DNA of 64,000 bases from an uncultured Akkermansia sp. (GTDB lineage: Bacteria; Verrucomicrobiota; Verrucomicrobiia; Verrucomicrobiales; Akkermansiaceae). The notes below the pieces were generated by a model. That model did no database searches, had not been told where the DNA came from, and saw only the letters and a list, made by a program, of their open reading frames with translations. A program made the translations under genes and the position numbers. The stretch covers positions 1-64,000 of the forward strand of contig CANQSS010000003.1 in NCBI GenBank assembly GCA_947626545.1. Reading direction: 5' to 3'. Positions 41,398 to 50,171 of the stretch are shown here, one piece after another (position 1 is the first letter of the stretch; each line of letters begins with the position of its first letter).

Positions 41398-42669
41398 CTA
41401 CCAGGACATGAAGTGGCTTTGCGATAGCTCGATAGCACGTTTGAGTAAAGATTCACGTGTATTTGCCAGTGTTTCGTTCTGCACCTCCCTCAGGAGTTGG
41501 TCCAACATCTGCCCGATGTGGCGTCCCTGAGCAAGTCCATGCTCCATTAGGTCATTGCCCCCAAGAGCGAGGTGTCGCGCTTGGTAAGCGGGGGGAGAAT
41601 TCAGTACCTCGGCGAGGAGCATGGAGGCAGAACGAACTGCCGAAGGTGAGCGGTGGTGAAGCCTGTCAATAATACCGTGGGCGTTGATGATATGCTCAAC
41701 CATTTCTCGTGAGGTAGAGCCGATGAGCCTCCGCATTTCCGGTCGCGAGGTGGGCAGTGAAGCGGATAAGTATTCCAGAAGAGTGGTCACAAAACGCGCG
41801 GTGGCGTTGTCGCTTTTCAGACGTGCGAGGGCAGAGCTCACGGTTTGGGGCGTGAGTTGGTGCAAGAGCATAGCCAAGCGGAAAGGGAAAAAATCTGCTG
41901 GTGTAGCTTGTACAGCACACACCGTAAATGTCCAACGATCCATTCCATCAGTATCTAAACTGCCGATTAACTCAGCGAGTTCTGGTAAAATGACAGCGAA
42001 AACCTCCGGAAACGCGGTGAGCATATCTCCTGTGCCGGGAGCCGTTAAAATACCCTGTAATTCCTTATAGATGCGCTCGGCGCTGATGTTTTCCAACAGC
42101 AGTCGATTGCGGCGGACCGAATAGGCTGTCTCCGTCTCAATAGCGAGTTTAAAACGAGCCGCAAAACGCAGCGCTCGTAGAATGCGCAGGGCATCTTCAC
42201 GAAAGCGCACATCCGGCTCACCCACGCAGCGCAAGGTATGTCTTTCCAGATCCTGCTGCCCTCCAAAGGCATCAACTACGCCCTTGAGGTCATTATAGGC
42301 CATAGCATTGATGGTGAAGTCGCGGCGTGCAAGATCATCCCGAATGTGCAAGACGAAATGGACAGCATCCGGGTGTCGATTGTCGGAGTATGTACCATCG
42401 GTGCGGAAAGTAGTAACTTCCACATTATGCCCGCGTGAGCGTACGGTAATGGTGCCGTGCTTCAATCCGGTTTTAAACACGCGCCATTTACGGAAAACAT
42501 GCAGCATATCTTCTGGCGTGGCGTCTGTGCATACATCCCAATCTGCCGGTTTTTGTCCCAGCAGGCTATCTCGGACACATCCGCCCACCACATAGGCAGA
42601 GAATCCCATGCGTTCTAGCTCGCGAATGACCTCGGAAGCGTAGTTGGGAATGTGAATAACGGAGAGCAT
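41398..42669 (-). CDS. cca: CCA-adding tRNA nucleotidyltransferase
   Basis: Class II nucleotidyltransferase of 423 aa. Head motif YVVGGCVRDSLLGQKPADWDVCTDATPEDM (residues 24-54) with the DxD pair, the RRDFTINAMAY flexible-loop motif (near 114), the EDALRILRALRFAARF neck motif (near 153) and an HD-type-free C-terminal body. CCA-adding rather than poly(A) polymerase is favoured because tRNA-Leu here lacks an encoded CCA, but the two are hard to separate by sequence. ATG 42669 (MLSVIHIP). Confidence 0.87.
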   Translation of the reverse strand: MLSVIHIPNYASEVIRELERMGFSAYVVGGCVRDSLLGQKPADWDVCTDATPEDMLHVFRKWRVFKTGLKHGTITVRSRGHNVEVTTFRTDGTYSDNRHPDAVHFVLHIRDDLARRDFTINAMAYNDLKGVVDAFGGQQDLERHTLRCVGEPDVRFREDALRILRALRFAARFKLAIETETAYSVRRNRLLLENISAERIYKELQGILTAPGTGDMLTAFPEVFAVILPELAELIGSLDTDGMDRWTFTVCAVQATPADFFPFRLAMLLHQLTPQTVSSALARLKSDNATARFVTTLLEYLSASLPTSRPEMRRLIGSTSREMVEHIINAHGIIDRLHHRSPSAVRSASMLLAEVLNSPPAYQARHLALGGNDLMEHGLAQGRHIGQMLDQLLREVQNETLANTRESLLKRAIELSQSHFMSW

Positions 42670-42678
42670 AGTAAAAAG

Positions 42679-42706
42679 CACGGGAGGAACGCTTGCTCCT
42701 CCCGTG
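42679..42706 (-). terminator. Intrinsic terminator of PFOR gene
   Basis: A perfect 10-bp stem (CACGGGAGGA / TCCTCCCGTG) with an 8-nt loop. On the minus strand it is followed by CTTTTTAC. It sits 10 bp upstream of the cca start, so cca needs its own promoter or read-through. Confidence 0.8.
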
Positions 42707-42728
42707 CGATGAAGGGTGGATGTAGCCC

Positions 42729-45700
42729 TTACGCCTGAGGGGAGGCATCCGGTTCGGAGTAGTCAATGGCTGCCAGAGACTGATAGAGACGCCAACGGTG
42801 CTTGATATCGCCTTCCTCCATGGCAATCAACTGGTCAAAGTGCGCTTTGTTGTTCTTTGCCAGCAGGCGGAAACGATTTTCGCCAAGCAGAGCCTCGCGT
42901 ACATCCTTCTTCGGAGCCTTGCTCTTGATTGTGAGTGGGTTTTTGCCTTCCTTAATGCGGTCAGGGTTGAAGTTGTAGAGCAGCCAACGCCCGCAATCTA
43001 CGGCGTCCTTTTGGTGATCGAGTCCTTGAGCCATGTTGATACCGTGGTTGATGCAGTGGCTGTATGCAATGATGAGGGCTGGACCGTCGTACTCCTCAGC
43101 TTCCAGGAGGGTTTTGAGGGCATGTTCATCGTTGGCGCCCATGGAGATGGAGGCGACATAGATGTTGCCGTAGGTCATAGCCATGTAGCCGATATCCTTC
43201 TTCACCTGATCTTTGCCGCGGGTGGCAAACTTAGCCACAGCAGCACGTGGGGTTGATTTTGAACACTGTCCACCCGTGTTGGAATACACTTCGGTGTCCA
43301 GCACGAGTACCTTCACATTGCGTCCGGAAGCGAGAATGTGATCCAAGCCACCGTAGCCGATGTCGTAGGCCCAGCCGTCGCCGCCGATGATCCAGACGGA
43401 TTTGCGGACGAGGTAGTTGGCCTGCGCCTTGAGCGCGGCAAGTTCGGGATCACTGTCGCAGGCGGTCTTGATTTGCTCCACCGTGGCACGCGCCTTGGCA
43501 ATGTCCACTTCGTTTTTCTGCGGGTTATCCAGTAGCTCCTGCACGAGGGACTCACCGATTTTCGGCGCCGCGGCGTGCAGTAGCTCAAGGGCGTACTGTT
43601 GCTTCTTATCCAGCGACACGCGGAAGCCGAGACCAAACTGGGCGTTGTCCTCAAACAGGCTGTTGCACCAGGCGGGACCGCGCCCCTCTGCATCGTGGCT
43701 CCATGGGGTGGTGGGCAGGTTGCCGCCGTAGATGGAGGAGCATCCCGTGGCGTTGGCTACCACGAGGCGATTGCCGAAGAGCTGGGAGAGCACCTTGATG
43801 TACGGGGTCTCGCCGCAGCCGGCGCAGGCGCCAGAGAATTCGAAAAGAGGACGCAAGAATTGCGCGTCCTTCACTTTGTCGCGCCCCACGATGGTGCGAT
43901 CCGGATCCGGAAGAGCATTGAAGAACTTCCAATTTTCCGCTTCCGGCTTGAGCGCCACAGAGGCGGGGGTCATTACCACGGAACCAGTAGGACACACATG
44001 CGTGCAGAGGGTACAGCCTGTGCAATCCGAAGCCGATACCTGGATGATGAACTTCTTGCCTTGCCAATCCTTGTGCATCTTTTTCGCGTCGGCGCTCTTG
44101 AAGGTCTCCGGCGCTCCTTCGAGGTTGGAGGGGTCGGTGATCTGGGCGCGGATGCAGGCATGTGGGCACACCATGGTGCATTTGCCGCACTGGATACACA
44201 TTTCGGGATTCCACACAGGGATCTCCAGTGCCAGATCGCGCTTCTCATACTGTGTCGTGCCGGACGGGAAAGTCCCGTCACAGGGCATTTCCGAGACCCT
44301 TACGGTATCGCCATCGCCAGTCACGATTTTGCCGAGTACGTCTCTCACAAAGGCGGGTGGGTTGCCCTGCAATGGCGCGGGGATTTCATGACCGGTGATA
44401 GTGGAACCGAGCAGGACCTCGTGCAGATTTTCCAGTGTGGCATCCACAGCGGCTATATTCTTGGCAACTACTTCCTCGCCCTTTTTGCCGTACGTTTTCC
44501 TGATAGCCTCCTTAATGTAGCCGATAGCCTCATCTGCAGGGATCACGCCGGACAGCTTGAAGAAGCAGGTTTGCATGATCATGTTGATACGCCCTCCCAT
44601 ACCAGTAGCTTTGGCCACTTTGAAAGCATCAATGCAATACATTTTGATGCCTTTGTCGAGGATCTGTTTTTGCATGCGCGCTGGCAGAGAATCCCACACC
44701 TTGGCAGGCTCCACAGCGGTGTTCATGAGGAAAGTGGCGCCGGGGGCGGCGTTTTTCAAGAAATCAAAGGTGTTCAACAAGCTGGGTTGATGCAAGGCGA
44801 TGAAATTCGCACTGGTGATCAGGTAGGTACTATGGATCGGCGTGGTGCCAAAGCGGAGGTGAGATACCGTAGAAGATCCGCTCTTCTTGGAATCGTACAC
44901 GAAGTAGCCTTGCACGTATAGATCTGTGTGCTTACCGATAATCTTGATGGCATCCTTGTTGGCACCCACAGTTCCGTCGGAGCCAAGACCGTAGAACATG
45001 CAGCGCGTCACAGTGTCAGACTCAGTAGAGAATGTGGGATCGTAAGGGATGGACTTTCCGGTCACATCATCCTCTACGCCAACGGCAAATCCAGTCATGG
45101 GTTCATCCTTTGCAAGCTCATCGTACACTCCCTTGGCCATAGCCGGGGTGAATTCCTTGGAGCCGAGACCGTAGCGCCCGCCCACCACTTTCGGCATGGC
45201 AAAGGGCAGGAGTCCATGCGCCGAGGCATCCGCCAGCGCTTGAATCACATCCTGCAGCAACGGCTCACCCTGGCTGCCCGGCTCCTTTGTGCGATCCAAC
45301 ACGGCAATCTTCTTCACGCTCTTCGGCAGAGCTGCCACAAAATCTTCCGCAGGGAACGGACGATACAGACGCACTTTCAGCACACCCACATCATCTTTGA
45401 GCGCCTGCACTGTCTCCCAGCAGGCTTCTGCACCGGATCCCATGATGACGATGACGCGCGTCGCCGTCGGAGAGCCCACATACTCCACGAGATCGTAGCA
45501 ACGCCCGGTGAGCTCGCCAAATTTCTTCATGGCTTTCTTCACGATGCCGGGCACGGCGTTGTAATACTTATTGACGGTTTCACGCCCCTGGAAATACACA
45601 TCCGGGTTCTGGGCAGTGCCACGCACAACGGGAGCGTCCGGAGTGAGCCCTCGCGCGTGGAACTCGTCCACGAGCTTCTGGTCGATCATGGCACGCAGAA

Positions 45701-46268
45701 TATCATCGGAGATATCAGCGATTTTGCCCACTTCATGTGAAGTGCGGAAGCCATCAAAGAAATTGATGAAGGGCACGCGGCTTTCTAGAGTAGAGGCGTG
45801 GGCGATAGCTGCCATGTCGGGAGCTTCTTGCGTATTGGCCCCGCAAAGCATAGCGAAGCCGGTTGCGCGGCAAGCCATCACATCCCCATGGTCACCGAAG
45901 ATGGAAAGTCCTTGGGCCGCCAGTGCGCGCGCGGCAATGTGGAAGACACAGGGCGTAAGTTCTCCGGCAATCTTGAACATGTTAGGAATCATGAGCAGCA
46001 GACCTTGGGATGCCGTGAAGGTGGTTGCAAGCGAACCGGTTTGCAGAGCGCCGTGCACGGCACCAGCCGCGCCCGCCTCGCTTTCCATCTCCACGATACT
46101 GGGAACTGTGCCCCACAAGTTTTTGCGTTCCAAAGCCGTCCACGTTTCGGCAGACTCTCCCATGGGAGAGGAAGGTGTGATAGGATAGATAGCCGCAACC
46201 TCCGAACAACGGTAGGCAACGGATGCCACAGCTTCGTTGGCATCAATAGTGCTGTATGTAGTGCTCAT
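42729..46268 (-). CDS. nifJ: Pyruvate:ferredoxin (flavodoxin) oxidoreductase
   Basis: Single-chain PFOR oxidising pyruvate to acetyl-CoA and CO2 with ferredoxin or flavodoxin as acceptor; oxygen-sensitive central enzyme of anaerobes. 1179 aa. N-terminal pyruvate-binding domain (AYRCSEVAAIYPITPSSPMGE near 14-34), two 4Fe-4S motifs (CIQCGKCTMVCPHAC, CTGCTLCTHVCP) near 690-760, and a TPP domain with a proximal cluster (CAGCGETPYI) and GDGWAYDIGYGGLDH...TEVYSNTGGQ. ATG 46268 (MSTTYSTID) is chosen over 46349 by homology and promoter position. Confidence 0.96.
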   Translation of the reverse strand: MSTTYSTIDANEAVASVAYRCSEVAAIYPITPSSPMGESAETWTALERKNLWGTVPSIVEMESEAGAAGAVHGALQTGSLATTFTASQGLLLMIPNMFKIAGELTPCVFHIAARALAAQGLSIFGDHGDVMACRATGFAMLCGANTQEAPDMAAIAHASTLESRVPFINFFDGFRTSHEVGKIADISDDILRAMIDQKLVDEFHARGLTPDAPVVRGTAQNPDVYFQGRETVNKYYNAVPGIVKKAMKKFGELTGRCYDLVEYVGSPTATRVIVIMGSGAEACWETVQALKDDVGVLKVRLYRPFPAEDFVAALPKSVKKIAVLDRTKEPGSQGEPLLQDVIQALADASAHGLLPFAMPKVVGGRYGLGSKEFTPAMAKGVYDELAKDEPMTGFAVGVEDDVTGKSIPYDPTFSTESDTVTRCMFYGLGSDGTVGANKDAIKIIGKHTDLYVQGYFVYDSKKSGSSTVSHLRFGTTPIHSTYLITSANFIALHQPSLLNTFDFLKNAAPGATFLMNTAVEPAKVWDSLPARMQKQILDKGIKMYCIDAFKVAKATGMGGRINMIMQTCFFKLSGVIPADEAIGYIKEAIRKTYGKKGEEVVAKNIAAVDATLENLHEVLLGSTITGHEIPAPLQGNPPAFVRDVLGKIVTGDGDTVRVSEMPCDGTFPSGTTQYEKRDLALEIPVWNPEMCIQCGKCTMVCPHACIRAQITDPSNLEGAPETFKSADAKKMHKDWQGKKFIIQVSASDCTGCTLCTHVCPTGSVVMTPASVALKPEAENWKFFNALPDPDRTIVGRDKVKDAQFLRPLFEFSGACAGCGETPYIKVLSQLFGNRLVVANATGCSSIYGGNLPTTPWSHDAEGRGPAWCNSLFEDNAQFGLGFRVSLDKKQQYALELLHAAAPKIGESLVQELLDNPQKNEVDIAKARATVEQIKTACDSDPELAALKAQANYLVRKSVWIIGGDGWAYDIGYGGLDHILASGRNVKVLVLDTEVYSNTGGQCSKSTPRAAVAKFATRGKDQVKKDIGYMAMTYGNIYVASISMGANDEHALKTLLEAEEYDGPALIIAYSHCINHGINMAQGLDHQKDAVDCGRWLLYNFNPDRIKEGKNPLTIKSKAPKKDVREALLGENRFRLLAKNNKAHFDQLIAMEEGDIKHRWRLYQSLAAIDYSEPDASPQA

Positions 46269-46295
46269 GGTGTGAGATGTTGGTACTGCGGAACA

Positions 46296-46311
46296 GTCAG
46301 CAGAAGCTGAC
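46296..46311 (-). promoter_or_regulatory. Hairpin in the PFOR mRNA leader
   Basis: GTCAGC and GCTGAC pair around AGAA (TTCT on the mRNA strand) with GCG/CGC just outside. It lies between the promoter and the start codon and has no T-run. Possible leader regulation or mRNA stability element. Confidence 0.35.
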
Positions 46312-46336
46312 CGCCGCTTGTTTGTGTAACACCCCG

Positions 46337-46365
46337 ACTTTACACCCACATGGGGCCGAAATCAA
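46337..46365 (-). promoter_or_regulatory. Promoter of PFOR gene
   Basis: On the minus strand TTGATT and TAAAGT are separated by 17 bp. The leader to ATG 46268 is about 60 nt, unusually long for this window. Confidence 0.5.
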
Positions 46366-46409
46366 CTCAAAAAGGCAGATTGAATGGGAAAAAATGGTAT
46401 GACAGACGC

Positions 46410-46438
46410 TTGCGGAAGCAGGGAACCCATGGTAAAAT
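46410..46438 (+). promoter_or_regulatory. Promoter of lipoprotein gene 46445
   Basis: TTGCGG and TAAAAT are separated by 17 bp. The ATG (46445) is 6 nt after the -10 box. Confidence 0.6.
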
Positions 46439-46444
46439 CTGTGC

Positions 46445-47185
46445 ATGACGGTATGTCGCATGATTTCTTTTCTCATGGTCAGCGTTCTGCTGGTAGGATG
46501 CTACCCGCCTCCGGCGACGTACGCGACTACGAAGTTTGTAATGAACCGTCGTATGGAGTTGTGCGACAATTTATTGCGCTTGCTGCCGGACGAGCAACGC
46601 GGCAAGAAGGCGGCTCGACAGGAGGCCACATGGTTAGCGGATACAGCATACAAGGCGGCAGCAGGGATCTCGAGGGTGAATGATTCTCGTTTTCCCGGAT
46701 GGGCAGGGAATTGGCTCATCAATATGCGTGTTCAAGATCGTGGGCTATGTTGGCATTATCAGCACGATATGTACCGTGAGTTGAGGCGTCGGCATCTGCA
46801 CTACTTTCGTATAGGGTGCTGCGTGCGCGACAGGACGAAGCGTTCGGAGCACAACTGTGTGTACATCGCAGCAGCTGGTGGTGAGTGGCCGAAAGTGTGG
46901 GTTCTGGATGCGTGGATGTGGAACGGACGGTTAAAGGTGAACTATGGGGCAAAGCTGGATCAAGATGACTGGGAGGACCTGCCAGAGGTAACCGAACAGC
47001 TGATGAGGGTATACCCGGAGGAGCATAGATGGCCGATTGAACATTGGTACTATGTACGTAAGCCCAACGGTAAATACACCGTTTTTTACGATCCAGAAAC
47101 CATTGATGCTCCCCAGACCGCGCGCATGTTTGGTAATGTTGAGAAGGGGCGAAAGGCGCACCCTGGCAAGTTGATCAATTATTGA
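46445..47185 (+). CDS. Lipoprotein with Cys/His/Asp set, possible transglutaminase-like fold
   Basis: 246 aa. Lipoprotein signal with lipobox LLVGC19. The body shows GLC102WHYQHD, SEHNC with His136, and VLD155AWMWNG in the order and spacing of Cys-His-Asp thiol enzymes of the transglutaminase/papain-like class (Cys at a helix start, His and Asp on following strands). No family is recognised outright, so the enzyme call is inference. ATG 46445 is 6 nt from the -10 box. Divergent from PFOR. The C-terminal half (YYVRKPNGKYTVFYDPETI) is unique. Confidence 0.55.
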   Translation: MTVCRMISFLMVSVLLVGCYPPPATYATTKFVMNRRMELCDNLLRLLPDEQRGKKAARQEATWLADTAYKAAAGISRVNDSRFPGWAGNWLINMRVQDRGLCWHYQHDMYRELRRRHLHYFRIGCCVRDRTKRSEHNCVYIAAAGGEWPKVWVLDAWMWNGRLKVNYGAKLDQDDWEDLPEVTEQLMRVYPEEHRWPIEHWYYVRKPNGKYTVFYDPETIDAPQTARMFGNVEKGRKAHPGKLINY

Positions 47186-47271
47186 TGTATTGATGGGGGG
47201 TAGGATAATTGTGAGGGCATCAGGCCATCCCTGTTGCGTAAAAAATCGGCATTGCAAAAAGACGTGTTTGT

Positions 47272-47466
47272 TTGCTTGTAACACCGCGAGACACGCGAAA
47301 AGAGCTTGCCCTGCGCTTTCAGAAGTTTTCGTTCTTGTTTCTTTGCATATCGCTGATTATTGAGAGTGTCTTTGCGACTGTGGATAATGTGGGTATCAAC
47401 CCCAAAAGAGCAAGAAGCGATTATGCTTTCCAATGTAACTGCCCTAGGGGAACGTACGCAGGCTAG
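47272..47466 (+). CDS. Possible small secreted peptide (64 aa)
   Basis: A TTG-initiated frame with a hydrophobic stretch (SFLFLCISLIIESVFA) that looks like a signal peptide, leaving about 28 residues with two cysteines. It ends overlapping the kinase stop. No good ribosome-binding site. The surrounding 277-bp gap (47186-47462) has no other candidate. It may be chance. Confidence 0.2.
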   Translation: MLVTPRDTRKELALRFQKFSFLFLCISLIIESVFATVDNVGINPKRARSDYAFQCNCPRGTYAG

Positions 47467-50045
47467 AAACACTTGTTGTTGCGTTCCAACATGAGTCGGA
47501 AACCTACGGTGGGGTTATGGTCATCCGCCGGGCGCGGAGTGCGGATTCCAGTGGAAAGTTGAGAAGGACGGAAGGATGTATAATCCCCTCCACGTGTGAC
47601 GGCGTAGTGTCGGAAAGCAAAACCCGGAGGCCCTCCGTATTCATCACTCACCCATTCTTGTACGTTGCCTGTCATATCATAAAACCCAAGAACATTCGGT
47701 GCAAACGAGGCTACAGGTGCCGTGAAAGGAAAGTTATCTGTATAGTGTTCGATGACGTACTGCAGGGAGGCATAAGGGAGAGCCGCTGAATCTGCAAAGT
47801 TGCCAGTACCCTGGGGAGGAGGCCATTGCAGACCCCAAGCAAAGTCATGCTGTGCGTTTCCGTACCGATTGCGCGCACGCTCGTAAGGGGTAACTCCGCG
47901 TTCACTCTTCACTCCCATCATGGCACTCCACTCCTCATCGGTGGGCAAGCGGTATTCGTCAGTGGGTTCTATGAGTCCGTTTTCACGCTCCTGAGTAGTA
48001 AGCCAGCGTGCGAAGCGTTCCGCATCCGCCCGGGATACTCCAACAGCGGGGTGGTCTGGCTCCTGTACAAAGTCAGTGGGCGGTGGTACGTCTGCCCCAG
48101 TTGTGGCAACAAATGCGCGGTAGTCGGACACACGTACCTCGGTAACCCCTGCCATCAGCGTGGGAGAAAGAGGACGAAAGCGCAGACCTAGGCTGTTCAC
48201 CCATTCGGTGCCGAAAGCAACAGAATTATTGAGTTTTAGAGAAACATTGAGCGCTAAATCCTTGGGGGATATGCCGCTGAAACGCTCTGTCGCAAAGCCG
48301 GGCATCTTAATCTCTAGAAAGTAAGGAGCCAACGGAACGCGCACACCCTGCAGGGGGGTAACCCCGAGTGGGCGTCCATTCAACCACACCGTGGCCCCCG
48401 GCGGCGTGGTGTTCAGCGAAATGGGAGTCTTCTGGACGGGGCGGGCCACAATACGGAAAGCGCATACATTACCCCCAGCTTCCGAATTTGGCTCAGGAAG
48501 GGCGACGAGGGTATGGTCGCGTCCGAGCGAACCCTGAGCTTCACACATGCGGGCGAGCCAAAGGGTGTAAGCATTTATACCATCGCGCGTGGTACGAACG
48601 TAGGGATCTCCGTCGCTCTTTTCATAGCAGACAGGCCCCAGGGAAGTTGCGCGACTCAAAAAGGTTTCAAATTGGGTGACGGTGACAGGTTCCAAGGCAC
48701 GGTGCTCGGAGTCGGAAAAACGGTAGGTGGAGCCGAGGACATCCTGCCAATCCATATGCTTACGGGGGGGACGGAAGGGTTGCAAATCTCCGCCCAGCGC
48801 GAGCACACCTTGCTTAGGGGTTACTCCGCTGACTGGCAGATCGGAGTACCCTTCCTTTCGCAGAACAAAGGAGACGCGCTGTTCGGGGGAAGTATTCATC
48901 GGGCCATAAGGTGTTTCATCGATGTAGACACCGTTTTCGGTAAAGATGGAGGCCCCGGCGGGCACAGTGGTGATGAAAAGCTGGGCGCCGATGGTCGCTT
49001 GAGGGCGGTGCGAGCTAAACAATTCTGAACGCAATTCACCCGCTTTTTCCCAGACGCTTCGGGGAAGAAAGGGATAGAGACCTCCTATGGCAACAGCAAG
49101 TACAACTGCCACTGCCACAATAGCTTTGGCACGACGCTTTCGCTGCTTCATGAGCGCATGGTGCCGGGGTGCGTATTGGCGGAGCTCATCAATGCGTTCA
49201 GCAAGAGCTTGCGCGGAAACAATGCTGCCTTTGTTTATGCATGGTTCTGCCGCCGCGCAAATAATCTTGTTGAATTCAATCCAGCGGCGGTGTGAAGCAC
49301 CTTCCGGCACATCGACCGGTAATTCTGGAAACTCCATGCGATCCTTGCCGGTGCTCATTTCGTAGAGCACCTTGGCCAAGGCATAAACATCTGCCCTCGG
49401 GGTGCCGGAACCGTCTGGGGGGATGTACCCTTCAGTGCCGGCAAAGTTGCGGTTGGTATTTGGAGCAACGGATCCTGCATCTGCCAATTTGGCACGACCG
49501 TGGACAAATACGATGTTAGAGGGCTTGATATCGCAGTGGGATAGTTCCTCACTGTGCATTCCATCCAATGCGTGTGCCAGTTGACTGCCTACCTCCAGTA
49601 CGTAATCCAGCGGCATGGGGTTGCGGCCATACAGATTCATGTCGCTCTGCAGCGTGCGAGGTACATACCTTTCTGGGTCGATATGGATGCTGGTATAGGC
49701 ATCGTCCGCGAGCTCCATGACATAATAGTAACAGGGATGTTTCCCGGCATTTTGCCCAACGTGCAGGATGTGCACTACCCCAGGAATACCGCGTGCCACC
49801 GGCTCGTAATGCAGAATTCCTTCAAATTCTCGCACGTACGTCCTTTCGTCATCGTAGTCCTCCCGCCACACCACTTTCACGGCGCGATAGGCTCCTGTCA
49901 CTGACCTCGCCAACCATACTTCTCCATAGGCCCCACGACCGATAAGCCGCAGAATCTCATAATCCGGTACTATTGGACGTAGATTCTCCGCATGCTGTGG
50001 GCGATGGAAGTCGTGTCGACTCCTGTTGGTAGTGGGATTTGGCAT
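47463..50045 (-). CDS. Membrane Ser/Thr kinase with PEGA and FGE-sulfatase domains
   Basis: 860 aa. Hanks-type kinase at residues 30-290: glycine loop GRGAYGEVW (36-44), Lys57, catalytic loop HCDIKPSN (170-177; HCD for HRD) and DAG at 189-191 in place of DFG. One transmembrane segment follows (about 308-328). Outside: PEGA domain (about 352-410), a degenerate lobe, a second PEGA (about 535-590) and a C-terminal formylglycine-enzyme/SUMF1-like domain (about 620-858, ending NVLGFYDMTGNVQEWV...RGG...GFRLML). Such kinase-FGE fusions occur in Planctomycetes and Verrucomicrobia. The FGE part may bind rather than catalyse. It may sense envelope signals. Confidence 0.85.
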   Translation of the reverse strand: MPNPTTNRSRHDFHRPQHAENLRPIVPDYEILRLIGRGAYGEVWLARSVTGAYRAVKVVWREDYDDERTYVREFEGILHYEPVARGIPGVVHILHVGQNAGKHPCYYYVMELADDAYTSIHIDPERYVPRTLQSDMNLYGRNPMPLDYVLEVGSQLAHALDGMHSEELSHCDIKPSNIVFVHGRAKLADAGSVAPNTNRNFAGTEGYIPPDGSGTPRADVYALAKVLYEMSTGKDRMEFPELPVDVPEGASHRRWIEFNKIICAAAEPCINKGSIVSAQALAERIDELRQYAPRHHALMKQRKRRAKAIVAVAVVLAVAIGGLYPFLPRSVWEKAGELRSELFSSHRPQATIGAQLFITTVPAGASIFTENGVYIDETPYGPMNTSPEQRVSFVLRKEGYSDLPVSGVTPKQGVLALGGDLQPFRPPRKHMDWQDVLGSTYRFSDSEHRALEPVTVTQFETFLSRATSLGPVCYEKSDGDPYVRTTRDGINAYTLWLARMCEAQGSLGRDHTLVALPEPNSEAGGNVCAFRIVARPVQKTPISLNTTPPGATVWLNGRPLGVTPLQGVRVPLAPYFLEIKMPGFATERFSGISPKDLALNVSLKLNNSVAFGTEWVNSLGLRFRPLSPTLMAGVTEVRVSDYRAFVATTGADVPPPTDFVQEPDHPAVGVSRADAERFARWLTTQERENGLIEPTDEYRLPTDEEWSAMMGVKSERGVTPYERARNRYGNAQHDFAWGLQWPPPQGTGNFADSAALPYASLQYVIEHYTDNFPFTAPVASFAPNVLGFYDMTGNVQEWVSDEYGGPPGFAFRHYAVTRGGDYTSFRPSQLSTGIRTPRPADDHNPTVGFRLMLERNNKCF

Positions 50046-50056
50046 GAAGTACCGCC

Positions 50057-50085
50057 ATTATACTAAAGAGACGGAGAGGGAGCAA
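50057..50085 (-). promoter_or_regulatory. Promoter of kinase gene
   Basis: On the minus strand TTGCTC and TATAAT are separated by 17 bp. The ATG (50045) is 11 nt after the -10 box. Confidence 0.65.
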
Positions 50086-50113
50086 AGAAAAATTCCGCCA
50101 AAAACACAAAAAG

Positions 50114-50139
50114 CCGGGCTGCCCTAATGGACAGCCCGG
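50114..50139 (-). terminator. Intrinsic terminator of EF-hand gene
   Basis: CCGGGCTG and CAGCCCGG form an 8-bp stem with a 10-nt loop. On the minus strand it is followed by CTTTTTGTGTTTTTGG. Confidence 0.75.
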
Positions 50140-50171
50140 GTATGCTTACCTTTATGAACCGGAGTATGAAT

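Noticed and set aside
43599..44921. 440-codon frame antisense to PFOR
   Set aside because: Composition is a reverse-strand echo of PFOR; no start context or domain.
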